DNA of 64,000 bases, taken from positions 380,853,331 through 380,917,330 of the forward strand of contig CM042688.1 in assembly GCA_023614405.1 (NCBI GenBank), read 5' to 3'. This document shows, piece after piece, positions 24,701 through 34,895 of this stretch. Both the position numbers and the translations under genes were made by a program. Position 1 is the stretch's first letter; the number at the start of each line of letters is the position of its first letter. Under the pieces are notes generated by a model that was not told the DNA's origin, did no database searches, and saw only the letters and a program-made list of their open reading frames with translations. This stretch comes from Avena insularis (taxonomy: Eukaryota > Streptophyta > Magnoliopsida > Poales > Poaceae).

Positions 24701-26449
24701 TCTCGCGTCAACTGAGCTATCAGGCAAGCACTACCACATGCTTGCATACATATAGTACCTATTGCTTCTATCTTATTCTTGCATCATTGAGTCGCGATTG
24801 CATTAAACTGAATCCCAAGTATTGCATATCCTTTACTTTTAAACCCCACCGAAGCTTGTTCCTCTATCCTATGAGCCATTACTACAGGAGTCGCTTGAGC
24901 CATGCGAGTCGTAGAATTGCGTGTATAGGGTTTGAGATTATCTGATGGATAACGAGGTACCTAAACAACTTAACCTGAGTAGTAATGGGATAACTAATGA
25001 AAGAGGCACCAGTGGGCAATATCTGTTATTTGGTTTTTCATGCTCACTTGTGTCCCGTAGGACCCCGAGTACTTGATACCTGTTCCTTGACTATTCGCAC
25101 TATCCACATACGGGAGACTCTATGAATCCCCCTTTGCCTGAGCTTGATTTGCACTTTATTTCTTGGGGCCACAAAGTAATTTGGGGCTTTATTACTATCT
25201 TGTACTTATGCCATGCTTTACCTCTTTATTTATGATTGTGCGCGGAACAACTGTACTGTTTACAAATTGCGGAGTGTTTTCGCGGTATCGACAAGCGCAA
25301 TCACACTTTTGGGTTCCCAGTCGTTTACATCCATTGGTGCAAACCTTGGGTCCGTCTCAGAGCCGGCCAACTTCGTTGCGGGTAGCTTAATGGGGTGGCC
25401 CCCTGAAATAATTTATGAATCCTGTGAATGCTTTGTCGTGAGGCCTTGTTGCGTGGTTCTTCCCGAGGTTGATCGTGTGTGTGTTGCTATTTGTGCACCC
25501 CTGCAGGGTAAATCTTTCTGAAAGCCGTGTTCGCAGTTATGGACGACTTGGAGCACAGTTTCTCGATCATAGACAAGCATAACTAAACTACCATGTTTAA
25601 TTTGACTAAATATCTGACTAGTAATTAGTGCAATATTCATGGAATGATTAATAAAATTTCCAATGGATGGGTTGTTCGTCTTCTTTCTCGTTGGTAAGCG
25701 AGAAGGAGGATGGATCTGTTACTTTATACTGTTATAACTGTTGTTTCTAATTAACGGACATCCGCCTATCATTGGTTAGCCGGATGGTTTGCGAGTATCT
25801 ATAGACTTGTTAGTTATTATCTTTTGCTGCAATTGCGTCACCCCAAGTATATGTCCCCTTTAGAGGCAGAAATACTTGGTGAGTACCCCTAGGGTCTCAC
25901 ACGATAAATTGTTTGATTTAGATGAACAGGTGTATTCGCAAGATGGATACTGGGTGGAGGAAACATACGATGTTAGCAACGATCACACGGTGTAGAGATT
26001 CTGGGAATGGGGATCCGTAAGATCTGTGGGCGGGATGTGCTTATTTATGTGGCATCTTATGCTGATTTGCTACTTATCCGTACTCAGATCTTGTTTCCCG
26101 CTTCCGCTTGATACTCTGTTGATTGATGTATGAGGAGCTATCCCAAACTATTAACTCTACCTAGGATATTTGGATCTTGCCGTATGGCGTTGCAATATTT
26201 CTATTTCTTTTAGATGGTATGGCTCTGAGAACTGTTGTAAGGTAGCTTGCATACATGCTCACTTGTGTATGTATTTGATCTCTTCGCCTGTCGCCTACGC
26301 CGCTCGCTCTTGTCCCGATGTTCTTGGAAGTGGTTAGGGCGGTCGACGGGCCTACACGTGGGTGGCCTTGGGCCCCCGCTGTAAAATCCCTTATCCACTT
26401 TTGGTTCATCCAAGCTTTAACTTAGAGCGTAGGGTCCGAGGTAGTTACA
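21716..26449 (+). mobile_element. Foreign LTR-like block inside the LARD-like 5' LTR
   Basis: This 4.7 kb is absent from the 3' LTR, where a different 202 bp (46777-46978) lies between the same flanks. The block begins ATCACATC, like a Tekay-type LTR start. It has a GC-rich centre at about 22440-24060. At about 24650-24740 it has a short open segment (DAEQGYYQESQEYY) at the place where the solo LTR at 34896-38796 has a comparable acidic one, and it has a GGTTTGCGAGTA motif at about 25790. It ends GTAGTTACA, like an LTR end. I read it as a solo LTR or LTR fragment of another Tekay-type family, with local loss of host sequence or recombination at the junction. No clear TSD. Confidence 0.5.
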
Positions 26450-27099
26450 CCTCCCAAGAGATGTTGAGAAATAAAAAGGTTTTGTTTTACAAAATGCTGA
26501 AGGAAAGATGGAGGAAAAAGGTTTACGAAAAGGCACCCGGTTCTTTGCAGTTTTGCTAGAACAATTAACCCGTGCAACCACATTACTCTAGAATGGGACA
26601 AGGCTGGATTTTATTTTTGTTTACTCTGGTGTAAGCTTCCTTGCAACAACTACAGGGGATCGAGGATCCCTAGAGGGTGGGCTTTCTCTGATAAAGGTCC
26701 ATCTGGGACATCGACCTGGAGAAGGAATGAAGGGTCTGATGGCCTCCACGCGTTACTATGAGCCCCTCATTGAAAGCGCACACTCGAGAAGTGGAAAAAG
26801 CGCTCCGGTTGGTCCTCGGTACCCGACGTCCCAGTTTTGAGGGGATTAACACTCGTAGGGTAGGCACTTATGTTGGAGTGGGCATCCAGAGAGTCTTGAT
26901 CGGTTACTCGACCCACGATCGGTGAAGATCAGGGTAGTGTACCCGGATGGTGTGGGTAAAGTGTACAACCTCTATAGAGTGTAAATCTAATGGAATAGCC
27001 GTGTCCGCGGTCATGGACGGTTGGGAAGGTTGTTGCAGAGCGGTGCTGGTTTTGTTTTCAAAAAGGATTTCGGAAAAGCAGAAGCTTTGAAAATATTTT

Positions 27100-27183
27100 G
27101 ACCATGGGATGGTCGAAAGGGAGAAAGGTTTTGACCATGGGATGGTCGGAAAGGAATAAAAGGAGTTCGGTCATGGGACGACC
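27100..27183. repeat. Three inverted repeats in the LARD-like 5' LTR
   Basis: GACCATGGGATGGTC occurs at 27100-27114 and 27133-27147, each a 6-bp stem with a GGG loop. GGTCATGGGACGACC follows at 27169-27183. The 3' LTR has the same set at 47629-47712, where the third copy is a perfect stem (GGTCGT/ACGACC). Confidence 0.75.
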
Positions 27184-27712
27184 AGGAGAAAGGAACAAAT
27201 GGGTGACCTAGTCCTAATGATGGTTTCCAAAAATGTTTTACAAAAGTTTTTCAACAAAGATATGTAGATGCTATATCTACAAGAGAAACTATTTGAGAAA
27301 AGAACCTCCCTTGGAGCCCACATACTGCCACAGCTATATTGCATATCCTCTTGTTTTATTATTCTATTAAGGTGGTTTGCGAGTATCTTCAAAGTACTCA
27401 CTGGCATTGTCCCTGGCTATTAACTTGGTGAGATATCAAGAAGAAGATGAGGTTGGCGACTATGTGAGCTAGGACGTTCTCCCAGTCGGTTGCCTATAGG
27501 TTAAGGCATGGCTCGGGCTCTACGCTTAATGAAGTTCTGCTGATGTTGATTGATGTAGCTATAATGGCGAATAAGGTATGACATGTATTCATTATGTTCT
27601 TGATGATAACTTTGATACTTGTCGGTTATGTGCCACGACTAACTGATCATGGGATCGTGGTTGTGTGCATAACAGGGATTCTTGGAGGATTAATCCGGGG
27701 GCCCCACAAACT

Positions 27713-27725
27713 TGGTATCAGAACC
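27713..27725 (+). promoter_or_regulatory. Primer-binding site of the LARD-like element
   Basis: TGGTATCAGAACC, four bases after the 5' LTR, is the tRNA-Met site with small changes at its 3' end (canonical TGGTATCAGAGC). Confidence 0.75.
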
Positions 27726-29145
27726 ATCCTGACTGTAGGAGAACCACAAACTTGCTAGACAGGAACCTTATTTTGAAAACCCCGGCTTTCGAAAACTAGT
27801 TTCCTAATGGGTTTCAAAAAGTTCTACTTCTTCTCTTACTATAAGTAAATGCTTTCGAGAATGGTTTCCTCTAACTCTCGTCCAAACTTCAAACCTACGG
27901 ATTTTAAATAACTAGGATCTAGAACCCGGTGAAGACAATGGGAACAAGATGAAGACAAGCAACTACCAGCAAACACAAGGAGACTACAACATCCTCGACC
28001 AACGGAATCCTCACAACCAGAAGACTTCAAGTGTTGCACTATCAAGAAGCGTCCAAGATACGACGAAGGCTTTATTGGCAAGATAGTGACTCCGACCTGA
28101 AGAAAGATGATATCTAGGGTCAATAGTCCTAAGAATAGGATTCCCCTACATCGCGACTAATTAACTCCTTGGTCCCTAGAGTAGACCGTGTTTGCTTGCC
28201 TAAGTGCATCCTGGGTTGCTTGATGTGTGTTGTTTGCCGAGGACATTGCGATCCCCTCGCTCCGTTCGCCTTGTTTGTATGCTCTGGTTTGCTTTGACCT
28301 CCTTAAAAATGTGACTCGAGGAGCGATAACCCACCTAGTGACTCAGGAAACCCTTGTGTTAGCTGTCGGTAATGAGACCCAGACTAACCTCGAGAGTACA
28401 TGAGAGGAAAAGCACCGCAAGAACCAGGAGTTTGACATCATCAAGTCAGAATCCACTCGAAGATTTCATCTCAGCAGGATGGCATACCTTGTCAACTCAC
28501 CTTGCAAAACTGGTCAATAACACCACACTCCCTTGTTACTCAGTCTACTATAGTAAGAATTCCGTTGGAGCTAGAAGTCGATCACCGAAGGATCCTCAAT
28601 ATCCACAGGAAACCACCCGATATGTCAACCAAGACAAGAAGTGACGACCTAACTACGCCGATCTTCGGTATATTAGAGGTTCCGACCGCCTCAGGAGACT
28701 ACCGATTATAGTCGAACCTACCCAAACCGACGGTAAGATTCTCCCTAGAAGATTAGAACTACCCCTGAAGCCCGATGATAAGGAAGCGTGAAGACAACTA
28801 GTCTACTCAGTCTTCGAGCAGAAACAATGCCAAGGGTTCAAGAGACGACAACCCCTCTAAAGCAAGATGCCTCTACCCTGACGAAGCACTATCAAGAAGA
28901 GTCATAAACCACTAAAATACATTGATCTAACCACCCTAAGGGCTTCCTTAAGAAACCAGCCCCGCTAAGGTTGATAAAATAAGGCGTCACTCGAAGACCC
29001 CAGCTCAAGACTCCAGGAAGATACAGTTTTCCGCTAACATCAGGCCAGCACTCCCAGATAGAAGATCTGCACCACTCCTAAAGCACCCTAGTGAAGCTCT
29101 AAGGTGGAAAGACTACGTCTTTCCACTCAATCCTCAGAAGACTGT
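27726..29145 (+). other. Non-coding internal domain of the LARD-like element, left part
   Basis: About 1.4 kb following the primer-binding site. Open frames are under 100 codons and show no gag, protease, reverse transcriptase or integrase motif. It ends in ACTGT, the duplicated target of the solo LTR that follows. Confidence 0.65.
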
Positions 29146-30566
29146 TGATACATTGCAAATGTATCTATAATTTTTGATGTTCCATGCTTGGTTTTATCTA
29201 CTTTCTTGTGTTTTGTCCACACTTTGGAGTACTTTTCATATGATTTCTTGGACTAACCTATTGACAAGATGCCATAGTGCCAGTTGCCTGTTTCTGCTGT
29301 TTTTGGTTCCAGGAAAGTCAGAAAATGAATATTCTCGGAATTGGACGGGACCAAAGCCAAAGTTCCTATTTTATCGGAAGACTCACGGAGCCAGAATATG
29401 AGACGGAGGAGGGCCTAGCCACACCCCCTAGGCACGGGCAGCCCTAGGCCGCGCCAGGGCATGGTGTGGGCCCCCTGGCCGGCCACCGACCTTGCCTCCT
29501 TCGCCTATATATTCCCCCCGAGGCAAAAACCCTAAATAAGCAATCAGAAAGCCACGAAAAGTTCCGCAGCGCCGCCGCCACCAAAGGGGAGATTCGAGGG
29601 ACAGAAAGTCTCTATTCTGGCACGCTACCGGGACAGGGAAGTACCCCGGAGCCATCTCCATCGATCTCCACCACCATCTCCATCACCATTGTTGATTCCC
29701 ATGATGAGGAGGGAGTAGATCTCTCTCAAGGCTAAGGGTTCTACCGGTAGCTATGTGTTCATCTCTCTATCTATGAATGACCATATTGTGATCATGAGCT
29801 TGTAATCTATAGATCTACCTTGCTACTCAAGTGCTTTAATAGATCTCTGCTCTCCCCATGTGTGTGAAAGTGATAGCGTGCACAGCATGGTGGCACTTAG
29901 GCTAGAGATTACAAATACTTGTTATGAGTTATATTTGGAGTTGAAGGTCTTTACGAAATTGTGGTGTTTGTTGGACTCATCTAGTACTCAAGGTGACAGT
30001 GTGGTGTTTTCTAGATGGGAAAGATGGACTTTGAGGTGTGCTGTTATACCCCTACCATGGATTAGAGTGTACAACCGGAGATTAGTTCAGAGTAGTATCA
30101 TAAAGAGAAGATATTTATATGAGAGTGTTCACTAGCGAAAGTATGATCCCTAGGCCTTGTTTCTAAGCATTGATACACCGTTTGCAGTTAGATCTGTTAC
30201 ATGTTTTCTTGCTTCCTTCTTTATTTCAATTTGCCTTTAGTCTTTTCCCACGTCAACCACATGCCAGCAAGCTATTTTCTGGCACCGTTACCACTTATAA
30301 TTATCCATACCACTTGTATTTCACTATCTCTTCCCCGAACTAGTGCACTTATACACCTGACATGTGTATTGGGTGTGTTGGGGACACAAGAGACTTCTTG
30401 TATCTCGATTGTAGGGTTGCTTGAGAGGGGATACCTTTGACCACTTCCTCCCTGAGTTCGATAAATCTTGGGTGATCCACTTAAGGGAAAACTTGCTGTT
30501 GTTCTACAAACCTCTGCACTTCGAGGCCCAACAACTATCTACAAGAATAGAAGTGCGTAGACATCA
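29146..30566 (+). mobile_element. Athila-type solo LTR
   Basis: A 1,421-bp LTR starting TGATACATTGC and ending GTAGACATCA, flanked by ACTGT at 29141-29145 and 30567-30571. No internal sequence accompanies it, so it is a product of LTR-LTR recombination. It is of a different family from the LTRs at 8482 and 15011 but has the same promoter layout: a GC-rich inverted repeat (29419-29469), TATATATT (29506-29513), then a C-rich stretch. It is in plus orientation inside the LARD-like internal domain. Confidence 0.92.
29506..29513 (+). promoter_or_regulatory. TATA-like box in the Athila-type solo LTR
   Basis: TATATATT followed by CCCCCCGAGG, with an inverted repeat CCACACC/GGTGTGG ending 37 bp upstream. 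The layout matches the LTRs of the minus-strand Athila-type element. Confidence 0.5.
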
Positions 30567-30571
30567 ACTGT

Positions 30572-31159
30572 CTACCCGAGGATACTTCAGAGGACCTCCA
30601 GAATGGGATGCCTTATGACGATCTCGACTCCAGGAGTCATATGGACGTCAGCATTCAAAACATCCATCTTCGACTCCAAGAAGAAAGGAATGTGCTATCC
30701 CCGTGCTACCCTAGTTTAACCTTAAGGGGGAAAGACTGCGTGAATAACCCTCTACCAGGAGCAACCTCAGGAGTTTCAACCCCAAGGTCATTAATAGGAT
30801 ATGCTACGACCCTAAGGAAGAACCATGGACCCATAGAGCAAGGTACTCCCAACCGCATATTCTATCCTCCTACGAGTACTCCGTGAAGTTCAGAATCGAG
30901 GTAGGCTGCCTAGCCTAAGCCCTCGAGGTATCGATCCCTGAAGGAATATAAGATCATTCATTGTATTCAAGGCTGGACTCTGCTCAACTCTCCATTCATC
31001 CCGGAAGACTGAAGCTCAACTTCATCGATGTAGTAACCACTTTCAAAGATGGAGTTCGTAAGGTAGGACGCGTAGGACACCTGGTATTAACTCGACTCAA
31101 AATCCCCTAACCCTACTCTCCTGAATCTCGGGACGAGATTCTTTTAAGGGGGAAATGTC
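30572..31159 (+). other. Non-coding internal domain of the LARD-like element, right part
   Basis: About 590 bp without a recognisable domain, ending in ATCTCGGGACGAGATTC and the polypurine tract TTTTAAGGGGGAAA (31142-31155) just before the 3' LTR. The conserved end shows common ancestry with the Tekay-type element at the left edge of the window. Confidence 0.65.
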
Positions 31160-31754
31160 TGTAACATCCCAATTTCAGCAACCCTGAGTAAGTGTTCAAA
31201 ATGCAAAAATCAGGGGGAGCAAAAACTTTTTCTTGTTTAGTGATGAAGTGTTGTCTGTTGTCTAACAATGTTTATGCTGATGAATGTGTATTAGAAGATA
31301 TACTCCTTACCTCAACACCAGCTGACAAAAGCTACTTCCCAAAATTGTCTTGGCTTAATTTCCATATTCTCCAATGTTCTGGCATTTCAAAACCTGAGCC
31401 AAGAAGCCTTTGCAAACCAACTATTTTAGTAACATCTGTTTCCCTAAACTATGGAGAGCAACCTATTATAATCTCCTTATGTTTATAAACAAAACCTTCA
31501 ACCATTCTTAACTCTAGGTTTCCCAAACCCTCTTTGTAAAAGCTTTTGAATTCTACTCTTGGTAGACATACCAAGGACTCTCATCCTATCCAAACCACAA
31601 CCTTTTCAAAATACCTATCGTTACCTCAAGCTAAGCTTGATGGTAACCCTAGTAGTTGGTTTGCTTGGTTTCTAGGATGAGTTGCCTTGATCTGCTGTTT
31701 GATGAATTGCCTTGATATGCTGCTTGATTTGTCTGCTTACACTAGTGGAAAATT

Positions 31755-31995
31755 GCTTATCAGTGGAGCATATTTTTTGCTATCAGTGGCACATATGGAA
31801 TGCGCCACTAGTGTTGCGCCACTGATAATTAGATATCAGTGGCGCATATACAATATGCGCCATTGATAATAGAACCACCAGTGGCGCACCTAAGATATGC
31901 GCCATTGATATTGTACCAGTTGCGCATATAGCCAAATGCGCCACGGATACTATATGCGCCACTGGATGACTAAAACAATGCACCACTGATGTTTC
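31755..31995. repeat. CACTA left subterminal repeats
   Basis: About ten copies, in both orientations, of a motif around CAGTGGCGCATAT or its complement ATATGCGCCACTGAT. In En/Spm-type elements such subterminal arrays bind an element-encoded regulatory protein. Copies vary at the GCGCC core (some read GGAGCA or CGGATA). Confidence 0.85.
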
Positions 31996-32245
31996 GTATA
32001 GGTATACACAATACAGGGCTCTCAGGTATTTATATAGGTATTTATACAGGTACATATAGGTACATATACAGGTACAGATACACAACAGTGTAAAAACAAA
32101 GATAATAATACCACTAGAATTATACATCATCACATCAATTATAACCCGACAAAGTGACAAGTGCCCGAATATTATACAAGTCTAGAACAAATTGATCTCA
32201 TCTTCTCATACATTACACATTACAACAAGTGGATCATCATGATCA

Positions 32246-32527
32246 TTAGCCAAGTCCTAAACTACTAAAGGACCGAGTAGAGTACAACCGCAATGGCGGT
32301 GATGAGCAAGACGGGAGCACGATCATCAAGGTCTTCATCTGGTTCCTGTCTCTCTGCTCTCCAAGGAGATGGTTCCTCCACATAGCTTCCGCCTGCTCTA
32401 TCCTCGGGTACCCTTTGTATCTGTTGCCACTGAACTTGTTCACTTTCTTATGACAATCCTCCCACTCGTCATAGACTCCTAGGACCCTCCATCTGAACAC
32501 CAAGTAGCACGACATCTCTATAAACAA
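32246..32527 (-). CDS. RNase H1 N-terminal/viroplasmin-like domain ORF
   Basis: A 93-codon frame whose first half (VFRWRVLGVYDEWEDCH, then VNKFSGNRYKGY, then QAEAMW) fits the RNase H1 N-terminal hybrid-binding domain (Caulimovirus viroplasmin-type, Pfam PF01693). That small fold binds RNA-DNA or double-stranded RNA. The domain occupies roughly 32505-32350; the rest is low-complexity. Grass Caspar-type CACTAs carry such domains, so this is probably element cargo rather than a host gene or a virus. The start is uncertain: the conserved residues begin close to the ATG, so an upstream exon or a truncated N-terminus is possible. I see no RNase H catalytic domain. Confidence 0.6.
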   Translation of the reverse strand: MFIEMSCYLVFRWRVLGVYDEWEDCHKKVNKFSGNRYKGYPRIEQAEAMWRNHLLGEQRDRNQMKTLMIVLPSCSSPPLRLYSTRSFSSLGLG

Positions 32528-32775
32528 GGCATATAAGTACTATATCATGCAACAGAAAGAATTAAAAGGTTCATCACATGCATCTCCAAAAAAAAGAAAT
32601 TTTCGATCTCAGGCAAGCTATTAAGTTTCATACATATGGTAATAAGTAAACAAAGTCCAACAACGACCGTTTCGAGCTAAGGCAAGTTAAAGTTTATGAC
32701 ACACACACACACACGAGATACACAAACCGGCTGAGCGCTAGCTAGCTAGGAACACTACATCATGAAGACTTTGTT

Positions 32776-34260
32776 TTACCGGTGTCGGGAACGGTTTGTA
32801 GCCGTCTTTTGTTGTCCATGTCCTACTGTCACCCTATGCCACGAGCCAAGCTTCGATCTCGCGCTTACTGAACGCTCTTTTGCAGGATAAGGCCCCCCTC
32901 TTGTGATGACATCTTCTTGCACGATGGTCGCAATCTGAGGCTGGATGCGTAAGAAGTCGTCCGTAAGTTCATCATCGTCCATTCTTGCCTCAGCTTCGGC
33001 CCATGCTCGGAGACTAGATGGCAACATAATAATGTGTGCATCCTGGACGATCGCCCACAGGTGATGGAGGGCATAGTAGGCCTCCTTGACACTGTTATCC
33101 GGTTGCTTAACATAGGCGACCTTCATTACGTGTTTGAACACGTGTCTTCCATCCCTGAAATTTTCCGCTCCCTTCTTGAATTCGCCTCCATTTTTGGCGT
33201 ATACCTCGAGAGCATCATCTAGAAGACTCCTTATGTTGGTGTAGTATTTCTTCTTTTGCTCGCTCCCCGAGTCCAAGTATGTGGCTAACGAATAACTCGG
33301 GTGAATGAGGATCAGTGTGCAGTATTTGTCTCTGCACAAAACAATTGAAACGAAACAATGTTGGAAAAAGAGCAACCGAAAACTAAGAAAGGGCAAGTTA
33401 CGGCGACGAGCGAGTGTGTGCACTTACTCGGGAAAGAAAGGCAAAATAAGCTCTTTTCCGCTCTTGTTGTCCACCATGAAATTTTGGAGGTAGTTCCTTG
33501 CGCTGGCCCGGGTCACTGGATTCACCAACTGGCTATTACGCATGAAGTAGGGGTCCACTATCGCGACGCGAGGGGTCTTCTCTCTAGTGACCTTCATCGC
33601 TCGATGGAGCGCGTATAGGCGGACCAAGTTATAGTTCATCCGCTTGCCATGGAAAAGCTTGAAGATGTCCTCATACGATATGAAGAAGATATCCACGGGG
33701 GCATTATCGATGAAGCCCGCGCCCATTGGAACATTGACCGTGTAAACAGGGTATGATAGATTTGCTTCTTTAAGAAGGCACTCCTCTAGATATAGAATAC
33801 CATGTTGCAGGTTAGCCATCGGTCCACTTGCATTTTTGATCAGCTCCTCACTCAGAATCGGTTGACTAGCTATGTGAACCCTGGTCAAGGTGCCCTCAGG
33901 GGGCTGTGTTAACGGGTCGTCCTGAGCCCGGGGCCTCTTCGGACCCGGCTGGATCAAAGACTGCTTATTATTCTTCTTGGTTCTCTTGCGATGCTTCTTC
34001 ATCTCGACATTAGCAGCCATCTGCTCATCCGCCGCCTTATGGAGTGTGGTGGGGCTGAAAATGATTCCCTGGGTGCCTTTATAAGGACCAGCGGCACCAA
34101 CATCCGGAGGCGTCTCCTCTAGGGTACCATCGAAGTCTAGACGCGTGCATGTTCTGGTACGAGCATTTGGGTCGTCGGCAACGCGGTAGGGCTCGTCCAT
34201 GTTTGGCATGAACAAAGAGTCCGTGACGCCAGTGTTGATCCAAATAGTAATACTTGGCAC
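32776..34260 (-). CDS. Ulp1 (C48)-like protein, catalytic cysteine absent
   Basis: Two exons, 34260-33428 and 33331-32776. The predicted 96-bp intron has donor CCCGA|GTAAGTGC and acceptor TTTGTGCAG|AGAC, and splicing joins LILPFFPE to DKYCTLILIHPSYS in frame. The N-terminal part has a basic Lys-rich segment (KKHRKRTKKNNK) that could direct nuclear import. The C-terminal part resembles the Ulp1/SENP cysteine protease fold carried by many grass CACTAs: the strand CTLILIHP, the acid in ATYLDSG and the oxyanion Gln in KQPDNS are present. The usual Asp-Cys-Gly is replaced by KEAYY at about 33074-33085, and the catalytic His position reads Cys. I predict no protease activity; binding of SUMO-like proteins would be possible but is inference. 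The frame is otherwise open. The start is uncertain: MPNMDEPYRV may be nearer the true one. Confidence 0.65.
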
Positions 34261-34334
34261 TTAGCCAAAATACTTGTCATTAATATCTAGTATATTTTGT
34301 AACAAATATTAATTAAGTTTAACATTCACACATC

Positions 34335-34424
34335 TATTTAAAACAAGGACATCCATTTGCAAGTACATAGGCAATTATAAATTTATTTAAAACAAGGACA
34401 TCCATTTGCAAGTACATAGGCAAT
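34335..34424. repeat. 41-bp direct duplication
   Basis: The 41-bp segment at 34335-34375 is repeated at 34384-34424, 49 bp on, in the spacer between the transposase and the Ulp1-like gene. Confidence 0.8.
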
Positions 34425-34895
34425 ATCCATACACACCAATATTCTTCACAAATCTAGTGTCTCTTTGCAATCTTCTTGCCCTTCTTCCTCGCGGTTGAAT
34501 ACTTTAGCCCGGAAAGGTTAAGGTAGGGTGGTCTTCTTTTTTCCTGCAGCAGTCGGCTTGTCAAATTCCTCTTCGATCTTCGGATCGCCATTCTTTTCTA
34601 AGTCTTGCTCGTTGGCGGGTCCGTCCATTCCGATGATGCTCCTCTTGCCCCTCCTCATGACAACATGGCTTGGCTTTGACCGGTCAGTGATGAAGAAACA
34701 TTGGTCAACTTGGCTCACGAGTACCCATGGCTCATTTTTTGCAGAGGCATTCTTCACGGAGGCATCGGGTATAACCATGGTGGTGAAATACCGACCCTCT
34801 TTTTGGACGCTCTCGTCCCATCTGCCACGGAATATCGACACCTTCTCTCCAGCGTAGTCAAGCTCCCAAATCTCCTCGATCCTTCCGAAAAATCG

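Larger units (their letters stand above)
17250..27708 (+). repeat. 5' LTR of the LARD-like element, interrupted
   Basis: Homologous to 31160-48237 over 17250-21715 and again from about 26440 to 27708; 21716-26449 has no counterpart in the 3' LTR. It holds a TATA box at 19678-19683, followed by a C/T-rich leader typical of plant core promoters, and three inverted repeats at 27100-27183. Open frames in the GC-rich part (about 19480-20460) have different reading-frame breaks in the two LTRs and are not called as genes. Confidence 0.88.

Noticed and set aside
28372..28711. Short ORFs in the LARD-like internal domain as a remnant of gag
   Set aside because: No gag motif (no zinc knuckle, no retrotransposon gag helices) and fewer than 100 codons.
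32246..32527. An integrated caulimovirus
   Set aside because: Only the small viroplasmin/RNase H1 N-terminal-type domain is present, with no movement, coat or polymerase domain, and it is within CACTA boundaries.
32776..34260. A host SUMO-protease gene
   Set aside because: It sits inside a CACTA with clean TSD, next to the transposase on the same strand, and resembles element-borne Ulp1-like genes. The catalytic residues are missing.
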